This document shows, one piece after another, positions 41,442-50,157 of a stretch of 64,000 nt of DNA. A model generated the notes under the pieces. It searched no databases. It was given only the letters and a program-made list of their open reading frames with translations, and was not told the DNA's origin. Source of the stretch: Micromonospora aurantiaca ATCC 27029 (GTDB lineage Bacteria; Actinomycetota; Actinomycetes; Mycobacteriales; Micromonosporaceae); assembly GCF_000145235.1 (NCBI RefSeq), contig NC_014391.1, forward strand, positions 2,046,001-2,110,000, read 5' to 3'. The position numbers and the translations under genes were made by a program. Position 1 is the first letter of the stretch; every line of letters starts with the position of its first letter.

Positions 41442-42229
41442 TGAGCACTGTCATCCACAAGGACGACGCGACCCGGGCGGGCGCCCCGCCGCTGCGGCTG
41501 AGCGGCATCCGCAAGCAGTTCGGCGGCGTGGTCGCGATCGAGCGCTTCGACCTGGAACTGGCCGCCGGGCAGATCACCGCGCTGGTCGGCGACAACGGCG
41601 CCGGCAAGTCCACCCTCGTGAAGATCATTTCGGGGGTGTACCAGCCCACCGAGGGTGAGCTGGAGATGCACGGGCGCCCGGTGACGTTCCGGGACGCCTC
41701 CGACGCCCGGCGGCAGGGAGTCGAGGTGGTCTACCAGGACCTGGCCCTGGCCGACTCGCAGCCGGTCTACATGAACATGTTCCTGGGCCGGGAGCTGACC
41801 CGCGGTCCGCTGCGCCTGCTCGACCGGCGCCGGATGGCCCGGGAGACGCAGGAGCTGGTGGACGCGCTGGACGTGCGCATCCCCAGCGCGAAGGCGACGA
41901 TCCGGGACCTGTCCGGCGGGCAGCGGCAGGCGGTGGCGATCTGCCGCGCCACCCACTGGGCCAGCGGCCTGGTGCTGATGGACGAACCGACAGCGGCGCT
42001 GGGCGTGGCCGAGACCGCCAAGGTGGAGCAGCTGATCCTGAAGCTGCGGGAACGTGGTGCCGCCGTGCTCGTCGTCAGCCACAACCTGGACCAGGTGTTC
42101 CGCATCGCCGACCGGGTCGCGGTGCTGCGCCGGGGACGCCAGGTCGGCGTCCGCGACATCACCGGGACCAGTCGCAACGAGATCGTCTCGATGATCACCG
42201 GCGCGTCCGAGGAGACCGGCCGCCCCTGA
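41438..42229 (+). CDS. ABC transporter ATP-binding protein, sugar-importer type
   Basis: 263 aa, one nucleotide-binding domain. Walker A is VGDNGAGKSTLVKIISGVY, the signature is DLSGGQRQAVAICRATHW, and Walker B is VLMDEPTAALGVAETAKVEQLI, with VVSHNLDQVF as the H-loop. Sugar importers of the RbsA class usually have two such domains; a single-domain FrcA-like protein would work as a homodimer. Two overlapping ATGs (41438, 41441) lie within the stop of the YhfX-like gene. Last gene before a strong terminator. Confidence 0.92.
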   Translation: MMSTVIHKDDATRAGAPPLRLSGIRKQFGGVVAIERFDLELAAGQITALVGDNGAGKSTLVKIISGVYQPTEGELEMHGRPVTFRDASDARRQGVEVVYQDLALADSQPVYMNMFLGRELTRGPLRLLDRRRMARETQELVDALDVRIPSAKATIRDLSGGQRQAVAICRATHWASGLVLMDEPTAALGVAETAKVEQLILKLRERGAAVLVVSHNLDQVFRIADRVAVLRRGRQVGVRDITGTSRNEIVSMITGASEETGRP

Positions 42230-42251
42230 TCCGCGCGGACCGCCGCGCGCA

Positions 42252-42284
42252 CGATGACCCCGGGTGTCCCTCCCGGGGTCATCG
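42252..42284 (+). terminator. Rho-independent-type terminator of the Php/YhfX operon
   Basis: Perfect 13-base arms CGATGACCCCGGG (42252-42264) and complement (42272-42284) with a 7-base loop, followed by GCGTTTT. It lies 23 bases after the ATPase stop. Confidence 0.85.
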
Positions 42285-42326
42285 GCGTTTTCCGGCCCCG
42301 TTCGATCCGTCGTACGTAACGTTTCG

Positions 42327-42432
42327 GTGAACTCATGTGAACGCTGACACTGGGGTCATCCCGCACTTCGGGAGCGCTCTAATTTCACAGTGCGGGCGTG
42401 TTCAGTGAACACCGTTCACCCTATTGTTCACT
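42327..42432. promoter_or_regulatory. Array of GTGAAC/GTTCAC hexamers in the hyu/dpp-type promoter
   Basis: Within 106 bases there are GTGAAC at 42327 and 42337 (10 bases apart), a perfect 7-1-7 palindrome GTGTTCAGTGAACAC at 42398-42412 (holding GTGAAC at 42405), GTTCAC at 42414, and GTTCAC at 42426. GTGAAC-ACC-GTTCAC (42405-42419) is a second dyad. CCCGCACT (42360-42367) and AGTGCGGG (42389-42396) form a further dyad between. A TATTGT at 42423-42428 could be a -10 covered by the sites. The 278-base gap ends with AGGAGGG before the binding-protein ATG. The binding regulator is unknown. Confidence 0.65.
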
Positions 42433-42507
42433 CGTGCCTAATCCGGTAGAACACCAGGTAGGTCCGCAGCTCGGGCCATTCGCCTCGTGCTTCTAGGAGG
42501 GCTTCTC

Positions 42508-44163
42508 ATGGCTCGTTCACCCCGTCCGGGCGCCTCCTCGCCCGCGCTCTCCCGCCGCGGCGTCCTGCAGTTGGGTGGCAGCGTCGCGCTCCTGTTCGCC
42601 ACCGGCGCCTGCGCCGCGGACAGCGGCAGCAAGTCCACGGACGGCAAGTCCGGCGGCGCCTCCGCCAAGACGCTGCGCATCGCCGTCTCCAGCTACCTGT
42701 CGAGCTGGGACCAGGACTTCGTCGGTTTCGACCTGACCGCGCTGATGCTCTACAAGAACGTCTTCCCGTACCTGATCGACTACGGGGTCACCAACACCGG
42801 CGGCAGCCAGATCCTCGACACCCAGAACATCACCCCGACGTTCGCCGAGTCGTTCGAGCCGGACGCCGAGCAGAAGGTGTGGACGCTCAAGCTGCGTCGC
42901 GGCGTCAAGTTCGCCAGCGGCAACGAGATGAAGGCCGCCGACGTGAAGTGGTCGAAGGACCGCGCGTTCGCCGCCCAGGCCAACGTGGCCGGCGTCTACC
43001 GCACCATCGGCCTGACCAGCGCGGACCAGGTCAAGGTCGTCGACGACTACACGGTGGAGTTCCACCAGGCGTTCCCGAGCGCGCTGACCCGGCAGATCCA
43101 GGCGATCTCGCTGTACGTCTTCGACTCCGTCGAGGCCAAGAAGCACGCCAGCGGCAGCGACCCCTGGGCCAAGGAGTGGTTCGCGAAGAACCCGCCGACC
43201 GGCGGCTACTTCAACGTCGCCAAGGCCACCCAGGGCCAGGAGATCGAGCTCAGCGCGAACACCGGCTACCCGGGCCCGGACCCGGCCAAGACGCCGACCA
43301 TCCGGATCTCCGTGGTGCCGGCCGCCTCCAACCAGCGGCTCCAGCTCCAGGCCGGTGACATCGACATCGCCCTGGGCATCAGCCAGCGCGACATCCAGGA
43401 CCTCAAGAAGGCGGCCGGCATCAAGGTCATCTCGGCGGCCAGCAACCGCCAGGTCGCCATCCAGATGTCGGTGACCGCCGCGCCGTTCAACGACGTGAAC
43501 ATCCGCAAGGCGCTCGCGTACGCGGTGCCCTACGAGCAGATCATCAACAACGTGTACGGCGGCGACGCCCGCGCGGCCAAGAGCCCGGTCCCGCTGGACA
43601 TGCCCGGCTACGACGAGAGCGGCTACCCGTTCACCTACGACCTGGAGAAGGCGAAGGCCGCCATGGCCGCCGCCGGCCGGGCGTCGCTCGACTCCGAGCT
43701 GGTCTTCGAGGCCGACAACGAGGAGCAGCAGAAGATCGCCGTCCAGGTGCAGGGCGAGGCGGCGAAGGCGGGCATCCGGCTCAAGCTGACCCCGCTGGAC
43801 CCGGCCACCCTGGGCGAGCGGCGGACGAAGAAGAACATCCCGCTCCAGATCACCTCCGGGCAGCTCTGGGTGGACGACGTCGAGTACATGCTGGCGACGA
43901 GCTTCGTCAAGGGCGCCAACCTCAACTACTCGAACTACAGCAACCCGGAGATCGAGCAGATCTACGAGAAGTCGCACACCACTGTCGACACGGCCGCCCG
44001 CAACGCGCTGTGGAAGCGGGTCCAGGAGATCCTCGCCGCCGACGTGCCGTGGGTGGTCATCTGCCAGCCCAACTTCAACCTGCCCGTCCGGGAGTCCGTC
44101 GCCGGCTGGGTGCAGCCGATGGACGGCCTCGCCCGCCTGCGCTACCTGAGCGCTTCGGCCTAG
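42508..44163 (+). CDS. Peptide/opine-type ABC transporter substrate-binding lipoprotein
   Basis: 551 aa from ATG 42508 with AGGAGGG. The signal peptide has a twin Arg (SRRGVLQLGGSVALLFATGAC) and a lipobox Cys, so Tat export of a lipoprotein is possible. The SBP_bac_5 (DppA/OppA) domain includes LMLYKNVFPYLIDYG, TPTFAESFEPDAEQKVWTLKLRRGVKFASGNEMKAADVKWS and VNIRKALAYAVPYEQIINNVYGG. This fold binds peptides but also nickel-chelates, opines and other small N-compounds. First gene of the 13-gene operon; the ligand is presumably the substrate of the downstream HyuA/HyuB enzymes. Confidence 0.9.
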   Translation: MARSPRPGASSPALSRRGVLQLGGSVALLFATGACAADSGSKSTDGKSGGASAKTLRIAVSSYLSSWDQDFVGFDLTALMLYKNVFPYLIDYGVTNTGGSQILDTQNITPTFAESFEPDAEQKVWTLKLRRGVKFASGNEMKAADVKWSKDRAFAAQANVAGVYRTIGLTSADQVKVVDDYTVEFHQAFPSALTRQIQAISLYVFDSVEAKKHASGSDPWAKEWFAKNPPTGGYFNVAKATQGQEIELSANTGYPGPDPAKTPTIRISVVPAASNQRLQLQAGDIDIALGISQRDIQDLKKAAGIKVISAASNRQVAIQMSVTAAPFNDVNIRKALAYAVPYEQIINNVYGGDARAAKSPVPLDMPGYDESGYPFTYDLEKAKAAMAAAGRASLDSELVFEADNEEQQKIAVQVQGEAAKAGIRLKLTPLDPATLGERRTKKNIPLQITSGQLWVDDVEYMLATSFVKGANLNYSNYSNPEIEQIYEKSHTTVDTAARNALWKRVQEILAADVPWVVICQPNFNLPVRESVAGWVQPMDGLARLRYLSASA

Positions 44164-44178
44164 GGACCTCACCCACCC

Positions 44179-45189
44179 ATGCGTATCTTCCGGTTCGTCG
44201 TCAGGCGACTACTCCAGCTGATCCCCGTTCTGCTCGGAGTGGTCGTCCTGGCCTTCCTCCTGGTCCGAGTGCTGCCGGGCGACCCGGTCCGCAGCATCCT
44301 CGGGCAGAACGCCACAGAGGAGGACGCCGCCGCGGCCCGTGCCCGCTTCGGGCTGGACCAGTCCCTGTGGCAGCAGTTCCTCGACTACCTCGGCGGGCTG
44401 CTGACCGGTGACTTCGGGACGTCGATCCAGAGCGGCAGCTCCGTGGGCTCGGAGATGGCGCTGCGGGTGGGTCCGACCCTGGAACTCGTCGTCATCTCGG
44501 TGAGCATCGCGCTCGTGGTGGCGACGGTGCTGGGCATCTGGTCGGCCAAGCGGGCCAACCGGGCCGGCGACCACAGCGTCCGGATCTTCGCGCTGGTCGG
44601 CAACTCCGTACCGGAGTTCTGGCTCGGCCTGGTGCTGGTGCTCGTCGGCTACAGCATCCTCGGCTGGTTCCCGGCCCCCAACGGCCGCGTCGACCCGGAC
44701 ACCGGCCTGACCCCGCTCACCGGCGCCGACCTCGTCGACGCCGTCCTCACCGCCAACGGGCCGGCGATCGCCTCGGCCGCGGCGTACCTGGTGCTGCCGG
44801 TGCTGACCCTCGTGGTCGGCGTGGTCGCCCCGCTGCTGCGCAGCGTCCGGGCCTCCGCGCTGGAGGTGCTGCACTCGGAGTCGTACGCCGCGGCGAAGGC
44901 GCACGGGCTGCGCGACCGCACGCTGCACTACGGCTACCTGCTGCGGGCGACGCTGGTCCGGCTGCCGTCGCTGGCCGCGCTTGTCTTCGGTACGGCGATC
45001 GGCTCCACCGTGCTCGTTGAGTACGTGTACTCGTGGCAGGGCTTCGGCCAGTGGGCCCTCCGCGGCCTGCTCTACCGGGACTACCCGGTGGTGCAGGCGT
45101 CGGTGCTGGTCATCGCGCTGTGCTACGTGCTGGTGTTCCTCATCGCCGACGTGGTCCACGCGATCCTCGACCCGAGAGTGAGGCTCTGA
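44179..45189 (+). CDS. DppB-type ABC transporter permease
   Basis: 336 aa. The N terminus MRIFRFVVRRLLQLIPVLLGVVVLAFLLVRVLPGDP is the classic DppB/OppB start. The extracytoplasmic GQNATEEDAAAARARFGLDQSLWQQFLDYLGGLLTGDFGTSI follows. The EAA-type coupling loop lies in SALEVLHSESYAAAKAHGLRDRTLHYGYLLRATLVRLPSLAAL, and the end is VLVEYVYSWQGFGQWALRGLLYRDYPVVQA. Six membrane helices. It pairs with the DppC-like protein, its stop overlapping that gene's ATG. Confidence 0.93.
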   Translation: MRIFRFVVRRLLQLIPVLLGVVVLAFLLVRVLPGDPVRSILGQNATEEDAAAARARFGLDQSLWQQFLDYLGGLLTGDFGTSIQSGSSVGSEMALRVGPTLELVVISVSIALVVATVLGIWSAKRANRAGDHSVRIFALVGNSVPEFWLGLVLVLVGYSILGWFPAPNGRVDPDTGLTPLTGADLVDAVLTANGPAIASAAAYLVLPVLTLVVGVVAPLLRSVRASALEVLHSESYAAAKAHGLRDRTLHYGYLLRATLVRLPSLAALVFGTAIGSTVLVEYVYSWQGFGQWALRGLLYRDYPVVQASVLVIALCYVLVFLIADVVHAILDPRVRL

Positions 45190-46073
45190 TGGCCGAGCTG
45201 CGAACCGTCCCCGACGGTCCCGCCGCCGCGCCGGTGGTCGTGCCCGGCGGCGACCGGGACAGCCGATTCGCCCGCCGCATGATCATCGCCGGGGCGAGCA
45301 TCCTGTCGGTGGTCGCGCTGCTGGCGGTGTTCGCGCCGCTGCTGAGCCAGTGGGGCGAGACCGAGATCGACGCGGCGAACACGCTCGTCGCGCCGGGCGG
45401 CAGCCACCTGCTCGGCACCGACGGCAACGGCATGGACATCTGGAGCCGGGTGCTCTACGCCGCCCGGCTCGACCTGGGCATCGCGCTGGCCGCCGTGGCG
45501 CTCGCGGTGGTCGTCGGCACGCTGCTCGGCCTGGTCGCCGGCTACTTCGGCGGCTGGCTCGACGACGTGCTGATGCGGGTGGTCGACATCTTCCAGTCGT
45601 TCCCCACGTTCATCCTGGCGCTCGCGGTGGCCGCGCTGCTCGGCAACGGCACGATCAACCTGATCATCACGATCGCGGCGGTGAACGCGCCGGCGTACGC
45701 CCGGCTGGTCCGCGCCGAGGTGCGGTCGCTGCGGGAACTGCCGTTCGTGGACGCCGCGATCACCTCCGGAGCGTCGCCGGTCGGCGTGCTCTGGCGGCAC
45801 CTGCTCCCCAACAGCCTCACCCCGGTCCGGGTGATCGCGCCGCTGAACTGCGGCTGGGCCATGCTCACCCTGGCCGGGCTCTCCTTCCTCGGCCTGGGCG
45901 TGAGCATCCCCGAGGCGGAGTGGGGCGCCATGATCAGCCTGGGTGCCGCGGACGTGGTCGGCGGCCGGTGGTGGACCTCGGTCCCGCCCGGCCTGGCCCT
46001 GTTCGTCTGCGTCCTGGGGTTCAGCCTGCTCGGCGAAGGCCTGCAGGACCGCGCGAACGCGAAGCGGCGGTGA
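45189..46073 (+). CDS. DppC-type ABC transporter permease
   Basis: 294 aa. The first helix is RRMIIAGASILSVVALLAVFAPLLS, followed by the conserved GGSHLLGTDGNGMDIWSRVLYAARLDLGIAL of DppC/OppC. The coupling loop is LRELPFVDAAITSGASPVGVLWRHLLPNSLTPVRVIAPL, and the end is LGLGVSIPEAEWGAMI with a last helix. It partners the DppB-like permease in the importer. The ATG lies within the TGA of the preceding gene. Confidence 0.93.
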   Translation: MAELRTVPDGPAAAPVVVPGGDRDSRFARRMIIAGASILSVVALLAVFAPLLSQWGETEIDAANTLVAPGGSHLLGTDGNGMDIWSRVLYAARLDLGIALAAVALAVVVGTLLGLVAGYFGGWLDDVLMRVVDIFQSFPTFILALAVAALLGNGTINLIITIAAVNAPAYARLVRAEVRSLRELPFVDAAITSGASPVGVLWRHLLPNSLTPVRVIAPLNCGWAMLTLAGLSFLGLGVSIPEAEWGAMISLGAADVVGGRWWTSVPPGLALFVCVLGFSLLGEGLQDRANAKRR

Positions 46074-46075
46074 CC

Positions 46076-48109
46076 ATGCTGTCGATCGAGAACCTCTCCG
46101 TGACGATCCGCCGGCCCGGCCGGCAGGTCGCCGCGCTCAGCGGCGTCAGTTTCGCCGTCCGGCCCGGCGAGGTCGTCGGCCTGGTCGGCGAGAGCGGCGG
46201 CGGCAAGAGCATGGTGGCCCGCGCCGTCGTCGGGCTGCTGCCCGGCGGCTCGCACGCCACCGGCCGGGTGCTGTTCGGCGACTCGGACGTGCTGCGGATG
46301 GACGACACCGCGCTCGCCGCCCACCGCGGGCGCGGGGTGGCGATCTGCTTCCAGAACCCGCGCGGCGCGCTCAGCCCCACCCGCACCATCGGCAAGCAGC
46401 TCGTCGACCGGCTCGCCACCCACCAGGAGATGTCCGGCGACCGGGCCCGGGAGGCGGCGCGCGAGCTGTTCGAGGCGGTCGGCATCCGCAGCCCGCAGCG
46501 GCGGCTCGACGCGTACGCCCACGAGCTGTCCGGCGGCATGGCCCAGCGGGTGATGATCTCGCTGGCCACCGGCTGCGCGCCGGAGCTGCTGATCGCCGAC
46601 GAGCCGACCACCGGCCTGGACGTGACCCTGACCCGGGAGATCCTGCGTCAGTTCCGGCACGCCGCCGACACCGACGGCCGGGGCGTCCTGCTGATCTCGC
46701 ACGACCTGGCCTCCATCGCGGAGGTCTGCGACCGGGTGGTGGTGCTCTACGCCGGCACCGTGGTGGAGAGCGGACCGGCCGCGCAGGTGCTGCGGGAGCC
46801 CGCGCACCCGTACACCCGGGCGCTGCTGCGTTCGGTGCCGGACGTCGGCGGCCGGCCGGTCGTCGCCACCCCCGGCGCCATGCCGCTGCTGACGCAGGAG
46901 CCGCACAACTGCCCGTTCGTCGCCCGGTGCGCGCACGCCGACGGCACCTGCTCGTCCCGGCGCCCGGCCACAGTGCCGGTACCCGGTGGCGGCGAGTGGT
47001 CGCTCGCCTGCTTCCACCCGCAGACCCGGCCGCTGGACGCCGACGTGCCGCAGGCGTCGCACACGCCGGCAGCGTCCGGCGCGGTCTCGGCCGGCGCGGA
47101 CGCGAAGCCCGCCGTGCTGGAGATCGAGGACGCGCACGTCGTCTACCGCAGCCGGTTCGGTTCCGGCGGGCACCACGCGCTGCGCGGCGTCACGCTGCGG
47201 CTCGGGCCGGGCGAGACGCTCGGTGTGGTGGGCGAGAGCGGTTGCGGCAAGAGCACCCTCGCCAAGCTCGTGATGGGCCTGGTCGCGCCCACGTCCGGCA
47301 CCGTCACGGTCGCCGGGCAGGCACTGGTCAAGCAGCCGGGCCGCCCCCGTCCGCGGGGCCGGGCACTGCGCCGGGCCCGGACCCGGGCCCAGCTCGTGTT
47401 CCAGGACCCGATCGGCTCGCTCAGCCCGCGCCGTCCCGTCGGCGACTCCATCGCCGAGCCGCTGCGCGCCGCCGGCCTGTCCCCGGCGCAGCGGGAGGAG
47501 CGCGTCACCGCCGTGCTGGACCGGATGGAGCTGGACCGGTCGATCCTCCAGCGCTACCCGCACGAGCTGTCCGGCGGCCAGGCGCAACGCATCGGCATCG
47601 CCCGCGCGCTGGTCGGCGAGCCGGACCTGATCGTCTTCGACGAACCGACCTCGGCGCTGGACGTCACCGTCCAGGCGCAGATCCTCGACGTGATCGCCGA
47701 CGTGGCCGCCGACGCGGAACGCGCCTCGGTGTTCATCTCCCACGACCTGGCCACGGTGCGCGGGTTCGCCGACCGCGTCGTGGTGCTCTACCTCGGCCGG
47801 GTCGTCGAGGAGGGACCGGTGGACGTCGTCTTCGACACGCCCCGGCACCCGTACACCCGCGCGCTGCTGGGCAGCGCCCCCCGCCTCGGCGGGACGACCG
47901 GGTCCGACGGCGAGGCCGTCGAGCTGGTCAAGGACCTGGAGGAAGCCGACGCCGCGACCGGGTGCCCACTGGCCGCCCGGTGCCCGTTCGTCACCGACCG
48001 GTGCCGAGCGGAGCAGCAGGAGCTTCAGTCGTACGGCGAGAGCCGGGCCGCCTGCTGGCGCGTTCCCGAGCTTCCCGCCCTCATCGGAAGGCAGGCTGTC
48101 ACGCCATGA
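46076..48109 (+). CDS. Fused DppD-DppF-type double ABC ATPase
   Basis: 677 aa with two complete nucleotide-binding domains. The first has GLVGESGGGKSM (residues 36-46), the signature ELSGGMAQRVMISL and LIADEPTTGLDVTL. The second, from about residue 345, has GVVGESGCGKSTLAKLVMG, ELSGGQAQRIGIARALVG and IVFDEPTSALDVTVQ. Each is followed by an oligopeptide-type C-terminal stretch (HPYTRALL, then NCPFVARCAHADGTC or GCPLAARCPFVTDRC) with cysteines. A single polypeptide replaces the usual DppD/DppF pair. Its TGA overlaps the hyuA ATG (ATGA). Confidence 0.93.
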   Translation: MLSIENLSVTIRRPGRQVAALSGVSFAVRPGEVVGLVGESGGGKSMVARAVVGLLPGGSHATGRVLFGDSDVLRMDDTALAAHRGRGVAICFQNPRGALSPTRTIGKQLVDRLATHQEMSGDRAREAARELFEAVGIRSPQRRLDAYAHELSGGMAQRVMISLATGCAPELLIADEPTTGLDVTLTREILRQFRHAADTDGRGVLLISHDLASIAEVCDRVVVLYAGTVVESGPAAQVLREPAHPYTRALLRSVPDVGGRPVVATPGAMPLLTQEPHNCPFVARCAHADGTCSSRRPATVPVPGGGEWSLACFHPQTRPLDADVPQASHTPAASGAVSAGADAKPAVLEIEDAHVVYRSRFGSGGHHALRGVTLRLGPGETLGVVGESGCGKSTLAKLVMGLVAPTSGTVTVAGQALVKQPGRPRPRGRALRRARTRAQLVFQDPIGSLSPRRPVGDSIAEPLRAAGLSPAQREERVTAVLDRMELDRSILQRYPHELSGGQAQRIGIARALVGEPDLIVFDEPTSALDVTVQAQILDVIADVAADAERASVFISHDLATVRGFADRVVVLYLGRVVEEGPVDVVFDTPRHPYTRALLGSAPRLGGTTGSDGEAVELVKDLEEADAATGCPLAARCPFVTDRCRAEQQELQSYGESRAACWRVPELPALIGRQAVTP

Positions 48110-50157
48110 CCCGTCGCCCCATCCGGCTCGCCGTCGACATCGGCGGGACCTTCGTGGACGCCATGGAACTGGACACCCGCACCAACCGGGTCCGGTTCCG
48201 CAAGGCGGCCACGACCCCGGCCCGGCCCGCGGACGGTGTCCTCAACGCGATCACCGCGCTCGGCACCGACCTGTCCGAGGTGGAGCTGTTCATCCACGGC
48301 ACCACCCTCGGCCTCAACGCGGTGCTGGAACGCCGTGGTGGCCGTACCGGCATCATCACCAACGAGGGCTTCCGGGACGTCTTCCTGATCGGCCGCGGCA
48401 ACGTGCCGTCCGACCACATGTACGACTTCCAGTACCAGCGGCCGGAGAGCCTGGTGCAGCGCCGCTTCACCGCCGGTGTGCGGGGCCGGCTGGACTACCG
48501 GGGCCGCGTGGTGGAGCCGCTGGACCCGGACAGCGTCCGGGAGGCCGCCCGCACGCTCGTGGTGGACCAGCAGGTCACCTCGATCGCCATCTGCTTCCTG
48601 CACTCGTTCCTCGACCCGAGCCACGAGCGGGAGGCCGCGCGCCTGATCCACGAGGAGTTCCCCGAGGTCAGCCTGTCGCTGTCGACCGACATCGTGCGCG
48701 AGTACCGGGAGTACGAGCGCACCAGCACCACGGTGCTGGAGGCGTACATCCGGCCGATCTTCGAGCGGTACGTGGACGAGCTGGAGGCCGGCCTTGCCGA
48801 GCGCGGCTTCTCCGGGCGCTTCCTGATCATGCGCTCCGGCGGCGGCTCGATGACCAGCGCGGTCGCCAAGACCGCCCCCACGCACACAGTGCTGTCCGGC
48901 CCGGCCGGCGGCATCGTCGGTGCCGCCTACGTCGCCTCCGAGCTGGGCCGCGACAACGTGCTCACGTTCGACATCGGCGGCACCTCCCTGGACGCCTGCG
49001 TGATCGAGCGCGGCAACCCGGTCGCCGCGTACGAGGCCCAGCTGGAGCATTTCCCGCTGCTCATCCCGACGTACGACATCCGTACCATCGGCGCCGGCGG
49101 CGGCTCGATCGCCTGGCTCGACCACGGCCTGCTCAAGGTCGGCCCGCAGAGCGCCGGCGCCGACCCCGGCCCGGTCTGCTACGGCCGGGGCGGCACCAAG
49201 CCGACTGTCACCGACGCGGCGGTGGTGCTCGGCTACATGGACCCGGACCGCTTCCTCGCCGGCACCATGGGGCTGCGCGACGCCGAGGCGCGCGCCGCGA
49301 TCCAGGAGCAGCTCGCCGATCCGCTCGGCCTGAGCGTGGAGAACGCGGCGGCGGGAGTGTTCGACGTGCTGCTGGCCCGCACCGTGGGCGCGGTCCGGCA
49401 GATCACCGTCGAGCGGGGGCACGACCCCCGGCAGTTCGCGCTGCTCGCGTTCGGTGGCGCCGGCCCGCTGCTGGCACCGCTGCTGGCCCGGGAGATGGGC
49501 ATCGGCGAGGTGGTCGTGCCGTTCGCGCCGTCCGGCTTCTCCGCCTGGGGCATGCTCTCGGCCGACATCGTCAACGACTTCAGCCGTACCGTGATGGCCA
49601 CGCTCGACGACGCCGACCTGTCGGAGCTGGAGCAGCTGTTCAAGGCCGTCGAGGCCGAGGCCGTCGCGTCGCTGGTGGCGCAGGGCGTGCCGGCCGGCGA
49701 GGCGGTGCTGGAGCGGCAGTTCGAGCTGCGCTACCTCGGCCAGGAGCACAGCCTGATGGTCACCGTCGGGCGTGAGCTGGACCGCGACGCGATCCGCGCC
49801 GCGTTCGACGAGACGCACCGCACCCGGTACGGCCACACCATGGGCAACCCGCTCCAGATCCTCAACCTGCGGGTACGCGGCATCGGGCGCACCGACCGGC
49901 CGGAGCTGGAGACCCTGCCGCGCGGCGACGGCGACCCGTCGCAGGCGCTGCTGGCACACCGCGACGCCTACGACTTCGGGCAGCAGGCGGTGGTGCCGTT
50001 CGCGGTCTACGACCGGGCCCGCCTGGAGCCGGGCGACACCTTCGACGGACCGGCGCTGATCGACGAGGGCACCTCCACCACAGTGGTGCCCAGCGGCCAG
50101 CGGGTCACCGTCGACGACCACGGATACCTGCTCGTCACCCTGGAGGAAGCCGCATGA
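48106..50157 (+). CDS. hyuA: Hydantoinase/oxoprolinase subunit A family protein (HyuA)
   Basis: 683 aa, the usual HyuA length. The actin/ASKHA-like ATPase fold is shown by IRLAVDIGGTFVDAMELD, LFIHGTTLGLNAVLERRGGRTGIITNEGFRDV, SGGGSMTS, VLSGPAGGIVGAAYVASELGRDNVLTFDIGGTSLDACVI, TIGAGGGSIAWLD and QSAGADPGPVCYGRGG. The family drives ATP-dependent opening of cyclic amides (5-oxoproline, N-methylhydantoin, caprolactam) or carboxylation of ketones, together with HyuB. It forms an ATGA overlap on both sides, between the ATPase and the first hyuB. Confidence 0.92.
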   Translation: MTRRPIRLAVDIGGTFVDAMELDTRTNRVRFRKAATTPARPADGVLNAITALGTDLSEVELFIHGTTLGLNAVLERRGGRTGIITNEGFRDVFLIGRGNVPSDHMYDFQYQRPESLVQRRFTAGVRGRLDYRGRVVEPLDPDSVREAARTLVVDQQVTSIAICFLHSFLDPSHEREAARLIHEEFPEVSLSLSTDIVREYREYERTSTTVLEAYIRPIFERYVDELEAGLAERGFSGRFLIMRSGGGSMTSAVAKTAPTHTVLSGPAGGIVGAAYVASELGRDNVLTFDIGGTSLDACVIERGNPVAAYEAQLEHFPLLIPTYDIRTIGAGGGSIAWLDHGLLKVGPQSAGADPGPVCYGRGGTKPTVTDAAVVLGYMDPDRFLAGTMGLRDAEARAAIQEQLADPLGLSVENAAAGVFDVLLARTVGAVRQITVERGHDPRQFALLAFGGAGPLLAPLLAREMGIGEVVVPFAPSGFSAWGMLSADIVNDFSRTVMATLDDADLSELEQLFKAVEAEAVASLVAQGVPAGEAVLERQFELRYLGQEHSLMVTVGRELDRDAIRAAFDETHRTRYGHTMGNPLQILNLRVRGIGRTDRPELETLPRGDGDPSQALLAHRDAYDFGQQAVVPFAVYDRARLEPGDTFDGPALIDEGTSTTVVPSGQRVTVDDHGYLLVTLEEAA

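Noticed and set aside
42252..42284. The 13-base stem at 42252 as an operator for the hyu operon
   Set aside because: It closes the preceding operon, is followed by a T-rich stretch and is far from the hyu promoter hexamers, so a terminator is simpler.
45943..48105. A long upstream extension of the hyuA frame
   Set aside because: It lies over the double ATPase gene in the wrong frame; the ATG at 48106 overlaps the ATPase stop as expected and precedes the DIGGTF motif.
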